NCBI GenBank assembly: GCA_028583605.1
Contig: CM053332.1
Span: 26,498,459 to 26,562,458 of the forward strand
Direction: 5' to 3'
Source: Dastarcus helophoroides
Lineage: Eukaryota > Arthropoda > Insecta > Coleoptera > Bothrideridae
Length of the DNA: 64,000 bases
Part shown: in pieces, positions 13,463 to 27,100 of the stretch
How the letters are laid out: the number at the start of each line of letters is the position of its first letter
How positions within the stretch are numbered: the stretch's first letter is position 1
Notes under the pieces: model-generated
What the model was told of the DNA's origin: nothing
What the model saw: only the letters and a program-made list of their open reading frames with translations
Database searches by the model: none
Made by a program: the position numbers and the translations under genes

Positions 13463-16400
13463 ATGGAACGTGTGGCTGTGTTTGTATCCTTGTTCGCCTT
13501 CGGTTTTGGCCAGGACATCGTATATCCTGATCAATTCGAATCGAGGAGTGCACCATCGAAGCAGGTACGTGATTTTTGTATCCTTCGATCGAAAACAAAA
13601 TCGAAATTGGATTTGATCCTTCACCTTTGATTGTTATCGAGGGGAAAGGTTTGGAAGATTAGCTCCAGTGGCGGAGCTAGTTCTTAAAAGATTGACAAAA
13701 CAATCAAAATTTATCATAAGAGTTCTCGAATTTTTTCCTGTTTGTTTTTGTTTCTCTTTCTTTAAAAATTACAGATTTTTATCGTTGAGATTAAACTTGA
13801 GAATGCTGCAACTGAAACAGTGAAAATTCGGAATCGTTGAGACTGTCAAAAGCAGTTTAAAATTCTAAAAAACAATTAAAATTTATGCTACAAATTCTCG
13901 AATTTTTTCTCGCCTATTTTTGTTTCCCTTTTGTAAGAAATTTCAATCTGTTATAAAAAATGTTAAATTCAATTGAGTTCAAACTTGAAAATACTGCAAC
14001 TCAAAAAGTGAAAATTCAGGTTTCAAAAAAACTGTCAAAAATAGTTCAAAATTCGAGAAGACAATCAAAATTTATGGTAAGACTTCTCGAATATTTTCCT
14101 GTTTGTTTTTGTTTCTCGTTTTTTTAAAAATTACAGATTTTTATCGTTGAATTTAAACTTGAAAATGCTGCAACTGAAACAGTGAAAATTCGGAATCGTT
14201 GAGACTGTCAAAAGCAGTTTAAAATTCTAAAAAATGATTAAAATTTGTGGTACAAATTCTCGAATTTTTTCTCGCCTATTTTTGTTTCCCTTTTGTAAGA
14301 AATTTCAATCTGTTATAAAAATGTTAAATTCAATTGAGTTCAAACTTGAAAATACTGCAACTCAAAAAGTAAAAATTCAGATTTCAAAAAAACTGTCAAA
14401 AATAGTTCAAAATTCGAGAGGACAATTAAAATTTATGGTAAGACTTCTCGAATATTTTCCTGTTTGTTTTTGTTTCTCTTTTTTTTTAAAATTACAGATT
14501 TTTATCGTTGAGTTTAAACTTGAAAATGCTGCAACTGAAACAGTGAAAATTCGGAATCGTTGAGACTGTCAAAAGCAGTTTAAAATTCTAAAAAACAATT
14601 AAAATTTATGGTACAAATTCTCGAATTTTTTCTCGCCTATTTCTGTTTCCCTTTTGTAAGAAATTTCAATCTGTTATAAAAATGTTAAATTCAATTGAGT
14701 TCAAACTTGAAAATACTGCAACTCAAAAAGTGAAAACTCAGATTTTAAAAAAGCTGTCAAAAATAGTTCAAAATTCGAGAAGACAATTAAAATTTATGCT
14801 AAGGGTTCTCGATTTTTTTCGTGTTTATTTCTGTTACCCTTTTTTTAAAAATTACAGATTTTTATCGTTGAGTTTAAACTTGAAAATACTGCAACTGAAA
14901 CAGTGAAAATTCGGAATCGTTGAGACTGTCAAAAGCAGTTTAAAATTCTAAAAAACAATTAAAATTTATGGTACAAATTCTCGAATTTTTTCTCGCCTAT
15001 TTTTGTTTCCCTTTTGTAAGAAATTTCAATCTGTTATAAAAATGTTAAATTCAATTGAGTTCAAACTTGAAAATACTGCAACTCAAAAAGTGAAAATTCA
15101 GATTTCAAAAAAACTGTCAAAAATAGTTCAAAATTCGAGAAGACAATCAAAATTTATGGTAAGACTTCTCGAATATTTTCCTGTTTGTTTTTGTTTCTCT
15201 TTTTTTAAAAATTACAGATTTTTATCGTTGAGATTTAAACTTGAAAATGCTGCAACTGAAACAGTGAAAATTCGGAATCGTTGAGACTGTCAAAAGCAGT
15301 TTAAAATTCTAAAAAACAATTAAAATTTATGGTACAAATTCTCGAATTTTTTCTCGCCTATTTTTGTTTCCCTTTTGTAAGAAATTTCAATCTGTTATAA
15401 AAATGTTAAATTCAATTGAGTTCAAACTTGAAAATACTGCAACTCAAAAAGTGAAAACTCAGATTTCAAAAAAGCTGTCAAAAATAGTTCAAAATTCGAG
15501 AAGACAATTAAAATTTATGGTAAGACTTCTCGAATATTTTCCTGTTTGTTTTTGTTTCTCTTTTTTTTAAAAATTACAGATTTTTATCGTTGAATTAAAC
15601 TTGAAAATGCTGCAACTGAAACAGTGAAAATTCGGAATCGTTGAGACTGTCAAAAGCAGTTTAAAATTCTAAAAAACAATTAAAATTTATGGTACAAATT
15701 CTCGAATTTTTTCTCGCCCATTTTTGTTTCCCTTTTGTAAGAAATTTCAATCTGTTATAAAAATGTTAAATTCAATTGAGTTCAAACTTGAAAATACTGC
15801 AACTCAAAAAGTAAAAATTCAGATTTTAAAAAAACTGTCAAAAATAGTTCAAAATTTGAGAAGACAATCAAAATTTATGGTAAGACTTCTCGAATATTTT
15901 CCTGTTTGTTTTTGTTTCTCTTTTTTTAAAAATTACAGATTTTTATCGTTGAGTTTAAACTTGAAAATGCTGCAACTGAAACAGTGAAAATTCGGAATCG
16001 TTGAGACTGTCAAAAGCAGTTTAAAATTCTAAAAAACAATTAAAATTTATGGTACAAATTCTCGAATTTTTTCCCGCCTATTTTTGTTTCCCTTTTGTAA
16101 GAAATTTCAATCTGTTATAAAAATGTTAAATTCAATTGAGTTCAAACTTGAAAATACTGCAACTCAAAAAGTGAAAATTCAGATTTCAAAAAAACTGTCA
16201 AAAATAGTTCAAAATTCGAGAAGACAATCAAAATTTATGGTAAGACTTCTCGAATATTTTCCTGTTTGTTTTTGTTTCTCTTTTTTTAAAAATTACAGAT
16301 TTTTATCGTTGAATTTAAACTTGAAAATGCTGCAACTGAAACAGTGAAAATTCGGAATCGTTGAGACTGTCAAAAGCAGTATAAAATTATAAAAAACAAA

Positions 16401-19400
16401 ATTAAAATTTATGGTACAAATTCTCGAATTTTTTCTCGCCCATTTTTGTTCCCCTTTTGTAAGAAATTTCAATCTGTTATAAAAATGTTGAATTCAATTG
16501 AGTTCAAACTTGAAAATACTGCAACTCAAAAAGTGAAAATTCAGATTTCCAAAAAACTGTCAAAAATAGTTCAAAATTCAAGAAGACAATCAAAATTTAT
16601 GGTAAGACTTCTCGAATATTTTCCTGTTTGTTTTTGTTTCTCTTTTTTTAAAAATTACAGATTTTTATCGTTGAATTTAAACTTGAAAATGCTGCAACTG
16701 AAACAGTGAAAATTCGGAATCGTTGAGACTGTCAAAAGCAGTTTAAAATTCTAAAAAACAATTAAAATTTATAGAACAAATTCTCGAATTTTTTCTCGCC
16801 TATTTTTGTTCCCCTTTTGTAAGAAATTTCAATCTGTTATAAAAATGTTAAATTCAATTGAGTTCAAACTTGAAAATACTGCAACTCAAAAAGTAAAAAT
16901 TGAGATTTCCAAAAAACTGTCAAAAATAATTCAAAATTTGAGAAGACGATTAAAATTTATGGTAAGACTTCTCGAATATTTTCCTGTTTGTTTTTGTTTC
17001 TCTTTTTTTAAAAATTACAGATTTTTATCGTTGAATTTAAACTTGAAAATGCTGCAACTGAAACAGTGAAAATTCGGAATCGTTGAGACTGTCAAAAGCA
17101 GTTCAAAATTCTAAAAAACAATTAAAATTTATGGTACAAATTCTCGAATTTTTTCTCGCCCATTTTTGTTCCCCTTTTGTAAGAAATTTCAATCTGTTAT
17201 AAAAATGTTAAATTCAATTGAGTTCAAACTTGAAAATATTGCAACTCAAAAAGTGAAAATTCAGATTTCAAAAAAACTGTCAAAAATAGTTCAAAATTCG
17301 AGAAGACAATTAAAATTTATGGTAAGACTTCTCGAATATTTTCCTGTTTGTTTTTGTTTCTCTTTTTTTTAAAAATTACAGATTTTTATCGTTGAGTTTA
17401 AACTTGAAAATGCTGCAACTGAAACAGTTAAAATTCGGAATCGTTGAGACTGTCAAAAGCAGTTTAAAATTCTAAAAATACAATTCAAATTTATGGTACA
17501 AATTCTCGAATTTTTTTCTCGCCTATTTTTGTTTCCCTTTTGTTAGCAATTTCAATCTGTTTTTGTTATAAATTTCAATCTGTTATAACAATGTTAAATT
17601 CAATTGAGTTTAAACTTGAAAATACTGCAACTCAAAAAGTGATAACTCAGATTTTTTAAAAACTGTCAAAAATAGTTAAAAATTCGAGAAAACAATCAAA
17701 ATTTATGATAAAAAATATACGACTTTTTTTAGGTTTATTTTCGTTCCCCTTTCTTTATAAATTTCAAATTGTTACAGAAATGTCGAGTCCAAGCTTGAAG
17801 TGCAACTTATAAAATGAAAATTGGAAGTTTTTGAGAAGCTGTCAAAAATATTTAAAAAATCCAGAAAACAATTAAAATTTATGATAAAAATTCTCGACTT
17901 TTTCCTTTATAGTTTTGGTCCCCTTTCTTTGGGAAATTCAAATTTTAATAAAAATCTCGGCCTTACTTAAAATTTTTACCATTTGTGTACAAAAAATTCG
18001 TCTTTATTATCGAAATTGTCGAAATTTGGAAAAATATTTTTCTCCATATTTCGAGTTTAATTTTCGACAATTTTGTTATTAATTTGAAACTGACTGAATA
18101 CTTTCATATATTTTTTGAGTTTACTGTTTGCAATATTGAAATGTACTCTAAATTTGACATCAATTTCAAATATTATAAGGTGCGACGTTGCCAAATACGA
18201 AAGAAATTCCTTCACTTGGGGATTTTTTGGGTTTGCGCTGGATAAGTGGTATTTTGACCAAATTTGAGATATTTTTCAACTGCTGAATGATAATTAGATT
18301 TAGTATTTTGTAGGGCAATATGTACAGAGGCCGTTTTACCTACGTTTCATTTTTTATGCTTTTCCTGTTAATTTTTGTTTCACTTTATTTAAAAATTTCT
18401 AGTTTATTAAACATTTTACGTTTGCGTCTCCAACTTTAGGAGTTTGGTTACTAAAAATTTGTTTTTAATTTCAAAATGTCTGCTTTTCTCTTGGGGAACA
18501 AAAAAAAGATTTTTCTAGTTGTCAATCTTTCGGAATACTTCCCTATTTGTGTATATTGTAGCGATTTGACATAATGACTGATTTTCATTTAAATTGTGGG
18601 ATTTGCACCAAGCTTGTGCAAAATCTACTTTTCTATCATTTGACAACACTAATAAGCTGATGTTTTTAAATATCTTTTTAGTCGTATGTTAAAATTTAAA
18701 AAATATTTTCAGGAATTTGTTGAGAGATTTGATTTTTTTCAACACAAATTTTTTTCAGGCGCTACTGCTACCGATACAGAACCCGGAGCTTTGTCCCGGA
18801 AATCAAGCGTATTACCCTTTAGACACAAAAGGGAACACGGGAGCAAACTGGACGTGCGACTGTAACCCAGGTGGGTCATTAAATATGCGGTCAAAAAATG
18901 CACTTAAAATACTCAAACTACTAACTCGAACTTGTTCGTTTGGATTTTAGCTCATTTTTACTATGCCCCAAAGGACGAGTGCTTTCCCGCCTTTTTGAAA
19001 GGACCATGCAAGGAAGGCGAGCACCTAGCTCTGAAAAATGATACGGTGGAATGCGTGAAAAATCCTTGTAAAGAAAATTTTGTAAAGTAAGTGGTAACAA
19101 CTCAAAATACTGGTTCCTAAAATGCACTGTCGCGCCCCCTATTGTTTTGCATTTTTTGCCTTTTAGTTCCATCGAAATTTTAATAAAAAAAAACAAAACT
19201 GAAACTGTAATCCACTTGCACTTGGATTTCTAATTTAGTCGAGTTTGGTTTATGAGAAAATACTGAATATTTTGAGTCGAAAAATTAGACAAAATCTTGA
19301 AAAATAAAACCAAATTTTTTTTTCCTAAAATTGGAATCGTATCGTTGTGTGGTTAAAGGTTATTTTGCTAAAATTTTTTAACTGATTGTTTTCTCAGGTT

Positions 19401-19599
19401 CAAGGGTCAGTGTTACGAGCTGAGGAAATCTAGTAATGCATGCAACTCGTCCGAAGTACTGAATATCAATCCAGAGTCGATGCAACCTTCGTGTTTTAAG
19501 GGACCACTCGGTTTAAACCTATTCAATATTCCTACAAAATGCCCCCCTGGAAGCAAAAGGGATTCCAATATGAAGTGCCGTCAAAACTGGAACGTTTAA
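13463..19599 (+). CDS. gene A: secreted Cys-rich protein, DUF4789-like
   Basis: Four exons are predicted: 13463-13564, 18759-18870, 18951-19086 and 19398-19599. All junctions are GT-AG (donors GTACGT, GTGGGT, GTAAGT, GTTCAA-preceded acceptor CTCAG) and the phases are 0, 1, 2. The joined frame is open for 183 aa. Residues 1-17 form a hydrophobic signal peptide (MERVAVFVSLFAFGFGQ). The mature part has 12 Cys: CPGN with YYP and CDC in exon 2; ECF, GPC, ECV and NPC in exon 3; then QCY, NAC, SCF, KCP and KCR in exon 4. The YY...DECF...GPC.EGE.L...ECV pattern resembles the insect DUF4789 family of extracellular proteins of unknown function. It is the most divergent of the five paralogs and has a 5.2-kb first intron filled by a 360-bp satellite. 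Exon structure is well supported; the function is unknown. Confidence 0.82.
13690..17700 (+). repeat. 360-bp tandem array in intron 1 of gene A
   Basis: About eleven copies occur with a period of 360-362 bp; the frame landmark CCTTTTGTAAGAAATTTC recurs every 360 bp between 15,010 and 17,180. Each unit is itself two diverged ~180-bp halves, sharing AAACTTGAAAATRCTGCAAC. Nine units carry ATG|GTAAGA followed 59 bp later by a pyrimidine tract and TTACAG, so each holds a miniature intron-like pair of splice signals. The recurring 87-codon open frames come from the period being divisible by three and are not genes. Confidence 0.95.
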
Positions 19600-19658
19600 A
19601 TCCTTGATTATCGCCTGAGAGTTATAATTTATTAGTTTAGTTTTCCCATAAAATTGTT

Positions 19659-19664
19659 AATAAA
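19659..19664 (+). terminator. polyadenylation signal of gene A
   Basis: AATAAA lies 60 bp after the gene A stop codon and is followed by T-rich sequence. Confidence 0.6.
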
Positions 19665-19814
19665 TTTTTGTACTGAAGCGAGATTTTTAATCAATTATTT
19701 GAAAGTGATTCGACGTAAATTGCAGTAATTTATTTTTGGTTGCAGCCAAGGAATTTCTAAAATGTAACACTTCTGAATTTTATGACTTTAAAATGACATT
19801 TTTCTCTAAATAAT

Positions 19815-20240
19815 TTCGAAAAAAAGTCGACGTTAGAAAAATCGACGTTATGAAAAAACGATGTTGTGATAAGTCGACGTTATGAAAAGTCGACGCAAGT
19901 CAACGTTATGAAAAGTCGACGTTATGAAAAGTCGACGTTCTGAAAAATCGACAAGAGTCGACGTTATGAAAAGTCGATGCAAGTCGAAGTTATGAAACGT
20001 CGACGCAAGTCAACGTTATGAAAAGTCGACGCAAGTCGACGTTATGAAAAGTCGACGTTATGAAAAGTCGACATTATGAAAAGTCGATGAAAATCGACGT
20101 TATGAAACGTCGACGCAAGTCAACGTTATGAAAAGTCGACGTTAGGAAAAGTAGACGTTCTGAAAAATCGACACAAGTCGACGTTATGAAAAGTCGACGC
20201 AAGTCGACGTTATAAAAAGTCGATGCATTGAAAAGTCGAT
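19815..20240 (+). repeat. GTCGACGTTATGAAAA minisatellite
   Basis: About 25 short units are built from GTCGACGTTATGAAAA (16 bp), interspersed with a 10-bp variant GTCGACGCAA. The array is rich in the palindrome GTCGAC. It decays on both sides into GTCGAAATT-like sequence. From 20,240 to 20,840 there is AT-rich unique-looking DNA with no gene. Confidence 0.9.
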
Positions 20241-20846
20241 ATTTGGGAAGGTGGATATTCTGAAATGTAAATATTTTAAAATGTGGATATTTTGAAAAGT
20301 TGAAATTTCAAAAACCATCAGATTTACAAATTTGAAAAGTTGTAGTTTTGCTCAGAAATTCAGAACTTCCAAAAAGGTCGACATTTTAATTTAAATACAT
20401 TTTTCCTAATGAATTCAATTTTTTTTTCAAACTGTTCACTTAAAAACTGAAACTTTTCCAAAATTGACTTTTTTTGTCCAAATTTGATGCCTTCTCGTAA
20501 ACATCAAAAGTTAAAAAGGAGCCAAAGGTTTTTGTTACTGGATTTAATTGTAATTCAACATTTTCTTGATTAAAATTTGCAATTTTAATAATTTTTTAAT
20601 TTCTACTTTAGGTACAAAATTAAGATTCTTTCTTACATTTTTAACTTGGTCCTTAAAACTTTGATTTTTAAATTTGGATGTTTTTTTCCAAATTTGGATG
20701 TTTTTTTCCAATTTTGGGTGTTAAAATGGTACAAAACTGCACCAGAGGAACTTGGAGATGAATTAATCATATCAAAGGACGAGGAACTTTCCAGATACAA
20801 TTCACTCAAGTCGATGAACTTTTTAAATATTTTTTTTTTTTCAGTA

Positions 20847-21004
20847 AAGATAATTGAAATACAGAACTTGTCCCCTGAAACCAGCTTGGCTGTCGAAACG
20901 CGTTAGCCAGTAACCTTTGTTGTGTTTTTTAATCTTTCTTGGTTTCAGGGGGCAAGTTCTGTATTTCAATTTTTGAAGATAACCAAGGATCAGTCCGTTC
21001 CATC
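20847..21004 (+). mobile_element. fold-back repeat with hammerhead-like core, copy 1
   Basis: The inverted arms are TTGAAATACAGAACTTGTCC (20,852 onward) and the complement ending near 20,976. The centre is AGCTTGGCTGTCGAAACGCGTTAG, written here in two parts: AGCTTGGCTGTC and GAAACGCGTTAG. The 3' end is the recurring tail ...CAGTCCGTTCCA. The left half of the hammerhead core (CTGAAGA) is missing in this copy. Confidence 0.7.
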
Positions 21005-21129
21005 AAAAGTAAAGATAATGTTAATGAATTAGTTCACTATTTTTGTAACTAAAATTGAGTGCAACTGCAAAAATGGATTCAAATATATTAATATAACATT
21101 ATAGTTAGTCTACTTCCAAATTAAAAATG

Positions 21130-24100
21130 TTACACTCTATCGTGCACTTCCAGATTATTTTCTTTGTAAAATTGTGTAAGCTTCTCGACGCAAGCCGTCA
21201 TCCTTTGATTAAAATTCCTCATGTCCCTCAAAACATGCTCTTCCTTGTGATGACGGTCCAACCCTAAAATAAAAAATAAACTCTCCCTGTTTGGTGCAAA
21301 GCGGGACATCACCTAAGACAAACGAATTTGAATAAAGTCATCGAACATTTATGGATCATTACATTGAACAATTGAGTCCCCAACCAACCGTGATACTGCT
21401 CCAAAGAATCGCTGTAGGCCTTCTTGAAAAATGGGGTCAAATCTTCCGCAACCGTCTCACCTTCGCTATTCTCAATAACGCTTTGGAAGAAACGTCTAAT
21501 AAAATCCAGTCCTCTGAAAGTGAAATTTTTAGTCAAATTAATATTTTGTGTTTTTTATATACAAGTAGATCGAATCGCGCATTATTTTTATTATTTTTTA
21601 TTTTTTTTATTTATTTATTTACCAGGAAAATACAGAAAATACTCTGTCTACAGAGGTACACAATGTTACCTGTACGTAGTCCTGGTTTCCCTTAATCTAA
21701 ACTTACTAAATTTGTTGTTTTTTATTTTGTTGTTGCCAAATTTTTTTTTGGTGGAACGAACTGGTCCTTAGTTATCTTCAAAAAATGAAATGCATATCAA
21801 CCTTTGTTGTGTTTTTAAATCTTTCTTGGTTTCAGGGGACAAGATTTGTATTTCAATTTTTAAATATTTTTGTTAAAGACGCTGTAGCTTCTAATATATG
21901 TGAAAATAAATACATAGTTTTTAAACTCTTCCAAATTATAATCTCTGAAATAAAAACAGAGAACTTGGGACCTAAAATGACAGAATTTAGTAAAATAATT
22001 CTCCTGGTCACACTGTCTGTTCAAAATACTTGAAATTTACCAGAAGTGTAGCTAGGGGATGTACAATTGTAAAGAATATTCCGCGCTTAAGTGACTTTCC
22101 TTTGAAGGAAGTAATACGGAAGCGAATGAGGTCAATTTGCGATTTTTCTATCTTTTGAATTTTCGTCTATTTCTAGGTGTCTCTCCCTTCCATAGCAATC
22201 GCAATTCTAATTAAACAATCTCTAGCTGCATTTACGTTAGTTAATTTTGGGACGCTTATTTGATACATGCTAACCAAATTGGGCTTAGACTTAGAAAATG
22301 AAAGTTAGAAGCCCCCAAAGTGATTGGTGGACGTTTTGCTGTTTTTCAAACGTCTCTCCCTTTTATAACAATCAGGATTTAACTTAAATAAACGCATATT
22401 GTAACTAATTTGGTGGATTTTGGACTGCAGATTTTAGATTCAATAACAAAATGGAACCATGAATTATTATTTTAATATTATAACCTCAAAAATGATCGAA
22501 ATGACCCAGCTGGGTAAAATAATTCTCCTGGTCATACTATTCGTTTAAAATTCTTATAATTTAGCAGAGGTGCAGCCAAAAGATACACAATTATAAAGAA
22601 TATTTTGTGCCTTAGTAACTTTTATTTCAAGCAAGTAATACGGAAGCGAATATGGTCAATTTGCGATTTGTCTATTTTTTGAATTTTCGTCTATTTCTAG
22701 GTGTCTCTCCCTTCCATAGCAAACGCAATTCCAATTAAACAATCTCTAGCTGCATTTACTTTGGTTATTTTTGAGACGCTTATTTGATACATGCTAACCA
22801 AATTGGGCTTAGACTTGGCGTATTAAAGTTGGAAGCCCCCAAAGTGGTTGGTGGACGTTCTGCTGTTTCTCAAGCGTCTCTCCCTTCTTTAGCAGCCAGA
22901 ATTTAAATTAGATAAACGCATCTTGCACCTGGTTTAGTAGATTTTAAATAGTAGATTTCAGATTTGTCAGCCAAATTTAGCCACGATTTATTATTTTAAT
23001 GTTATAACCTCTAAAATGACCGAAATGACAGAAATTGGTAAAATAATTCTCCTGGTCGTACTGCTTGTTCAAAATTCCTGAAATTTAACCTACGTGTAGC
23101 CAAAATATAGACAATTATTTAAAAAATTTAATTTTAAGGTGCCTTTTCTTTTAGGGGAATAATGCGGAAGTGAATATGGTCAATTTGCGATTTTTCAATT
23201 TTTTGAATTTTCGCCCATTTTGAAGTGTCTCTCCCTTTCATAGCAATCACAATTATAACTAAACAATCTTTAGGTGCATTTACTTTGGTTAATTTTAGGA
23301 CGCTTATTTGACACATGCTAGCCAAATTGGGCTTAGACTTAGAATATGAAAGTTAGAAGCCCCCAAAGTGGTTGGTGGACGTTTTGCTGTTTTTCAAACG
23401 TCTCTCCCTTTTATAACAATCAGAATTTAACTTAAATAAACGCATATTGTAACTAATTTGGTGGATTTTGGACTGCAGATTTTAGATTTAATAACCAAAT
23501 TAAACCACTACTGATTATTTTAATATTATAACCTCAAAAATAAATGAAATGACCCAGCTGGGTAAAATAATTCTCCCTGGTCATACTATTCGTTTAAAAT
23601 TCTTATAATTTAGCAGAAGTGTAGCTAAAAGATACACAATTATAAAAAATATTCCGTGCCATAGTAACTTTTATTTTAAGGAAGAAATGCGGAAGCGAAT
23701 ATGGTCATTTGCGATTTGTCTATTTTTTGAATTTTCGTCTATTTCGAGGTGTCTCTCCCTTCCATAGCAATCGTAATTCCAATTAAACAATCTTTAGCTG
23801 CATTTATTTTAAATAATTTTGAGACGCTTATTTGATACATGCTAACTAAATTGGGCTGAGACTTGACGTATTAAAGTTAGAAGCCCCCAAAGCGATTGCT
23901 GGACGTTTTGCTGTTTCTTAAGCGTCTCTCCCTTCTTTAGCAGCCAGAATTTAAATTAGATAAACGCATCTTGCACCTGGTTTAGTAGATTTTAAATAGT
24001 AGATTTCAGATTTGTCAGCCAAATTTAGCCACGATTTATTATTTTAATGTTATAACCTCTAAAATGACCGAGATGACAAGATGACAGAAATTGGTAAAAT

Positions 24101-27100
24101 AATTCTCCTGGTCGTACTGCTTGTTCAAAATTCCTGAAATTTAACCTACGTGTAGCCAAAATATAGACAATTATTTAAAAAATTTAATTTTAAGGTGCCT
24201 TTTCTTTTAGGGGAATAATGCGGAAGTGAATATGGTCAATTTGCGATTTTCCAATTTTTTGAATTTTCGCCCATTTTGAAGTGTCTCTCCCTTTCATAGC
24301 AATCACAATTATAATTCAACAATCTTTAGCTGCATTTACTTTGATTAATTTAAGGACGCTTATTTGACACATGCTAGCCAAATTGGGCTTGGACTTGGAA
24401 TATGAAAGTTAGAAGCCCATAAAGTGATTGGTGGACGTTTTGCTGTTTTTCAAACGTCTCGCCCTTTTATAACAATCAGGATTTAACTTAAATAAACGCA
24501 TATTGTAACTAATTTGGTGGATTTTGGACTGCAGATTTTAGATTTAATGACCAAATTGAACCATGACTGATTATTTTAATATTATAACCTCAAAAATGCC
24601 CGAAATGAACCAGCTTGGTAAAATAATTCTCCTGGTCAAACTATTTATTTAAAATTCTTATAATTAAGCAGAAATGTAGCTAAAGGATACACAATTATAA
24701 GGGATATTTTGTGCTACAGCAACTTTCATTTTAAGAAAGTAATACGGAAGCGAATATGGTCAATTTGCAATTTTGCCATTTTTTAAATTTTCGTCTATTT
24801 CGAGGTGTCTCTCCCTTTCATAGTAATCGCAATTCAAATTAAACAATCTTAGTTGCATTTACTCTGATTAGTTTTAAGACGCCAATGTGATGCATGCTAA
24901 CGAAATTGGGCTTATACTTATCGTGTTAGAGTTAGAAGCCCCCAAAGTGATGCTGGACGTTTTGCTGTTTCTCAAGCGTCTCTCCCTTCTATAGCAGCCA
25001 GAATTTAAATAGGATAAACGCACCTTGCACCTGGTTTAGTAGATTTTGAATCGTAGATTTTAGATTTGTTAGCCAAATTTAGCCACGATTTATTGTTTTA
25101 ATGTTATAATCTCTAAAATGGCCGAAATGACAGAAATTGGTAAAATAATTTTGCTGGTCGTACTGCTTATTCAAAATTGCTTAAATTTAACCTAAGTGTA
25201 GCCAAAATATAGACAATTATTAAGAAAATTTAATGCTTAGGTGCCACTTCTTTTAGGGGAATAATGCGGAAGTGAATATGGTCAATTTGCGATTTGTCAA
25301 TTTTTTGAATTTTCGCCCATTTTGAAGTGTCTCTCCCCTTCATAGCAATCACAATTATAATTAAACAATCTTTAGGTGCATTTACCTTGGTTAATTTTGG
25401 GACGCTAATTTGACACATGCTAGCCAAATTGGGCTTAAACTTAGAATATGAAAGTTAGAAGCCCCCAAAGTGATTGGTGGACGTTTTGCTGTTTTTCAAA
25501 CGTCTCTCCCTTTTATAACAATCAGGATTTAACTGAAATAAACGCATATTGTAACTGATTTGGTGGATTTTGGACTGCAGATTTAGATTTAATAACCAAA
25601 TTGAACCATGACTGATTATTTTAATATTATAACCTCAAAAATGACCGAAATGACCCAGCTTGGTAAAATAATTCTCCTGGTCATACTATTCGTTTAAAAT
25701 TCTTATAATTTAGCAGAAGTGTAGCTAAAGGATACACAATTATAAAGAATATTTCGTGCTACAGCAACTTTTATTTTAAGGAAGTAATACGGTAGCGAAT
25801 ATGGTCAATTTGCGATTTTGCCATTTTTTAAATTTTCGTCTATTTCGAGGTGTCTCTCCCTTCCATAGTAATCGCAATTCCAATTAAACAATCTCTAGCT
25901 GCATTTACTTTGGTTAGTTTTGGGATGCTTATTTGATACATGCTAACTAAATTGGGCTTAGACTTGACGTATTAAAGTTAGAAGCCCCCAAAGCGATTGC
26001 TGGACGTTTTGCTGTTTCTTAAGCGTCTCTCCCTTCTTTAGCAGCCAGAATTTAAATTAGATAAACGCATCTTGCACCTGGTTTAGTAGATTTTGAATTG
26101 TCGATTTCAGATTTGTCAGCTAAATTTAGCCACGATTTATTATTTTAATGTTATAACCTCTAAAATGACCGAGATGACAAGATGACAGAAATTGGTAAAA
26201 TAATTCTCCTGGTCGTACTGCTTGTTCAAAATTCCTGAAATTTAACCTAAGTGTAGCCAAAATATAAACAATTATTAAAAAATTTTAATTTTAAAGGTGC
26301 CTTTTCTCTTAGAAGAATAATGCGGAAGTGAATATGGTAAATCTGCGATTTTCCAATTTTTTTAATTTTCGCCCATTTTGAAGTGTCTCTCCCTTTCATA
26401 GCAATCACAATTATAATTAAACAATCTTTAGGTGCATTTACCTTGGTTAATTTTGGGACGCTAATTTGACACATGCTAGCCAAATTGGGCTTAAACTTAG
26501 AATATGAAAGTTAGAAGCCCCCAAAGCGATTGGTGGACGTTTTGCTGGTTTTCAAACGGCTCTCCCTTTTATAAAAATCAGGATTTAACTGAAATAAACG
26601 CATATTGTAAATGAAATGGTAAATTTTGGATTGCAGATATAAGATTTAATAACCAAATTGAACCATGACTGATTATTTTAATATTATAACCTCAAAAATG
26701 ACCGAAATGACCCAGCTTGGTAAAATAATTCTCCTGGTCATACTATTCGTTTAAAATTCTTATAATTTAGCAGAAGTGTAGCTAAAAGATACACAATTAT
26801 AAAGAATATTCCGTGCTTTAGTAGCTTTTATTTTAAGGAAGTAATGCGGAAGCGAATATGGTCAATTTGCGATTTTTCTATTTTTTGAATTTTCGTCTAT
26901 TTCGAGGTGTCTCTCCCTTCCACAGCAATCGCAATTCCAATTAAACAATCTTTAGCTGCATTTATTTTAAATAATTTTGAGACGCTTATTTGATACATGC
27001 TAACTAAATTGGGCTTAGACTTGACGCATTAAGGTTAGAAGCCCCCAAAACGGTTGCTGGACGTTTTGCTGTTTCTCAAGCGTCTCTCCCTTCTTTAGCA

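Noticed and set aside
14234..17372. Repeated ~87-codon open frames (MFPFCKK...) every 360 bp
   Set aside because: The period is a multiple of three, so one chance frame recurs. The frames lie inside gene A intron 1, and variants differ as noncoding DNA would.
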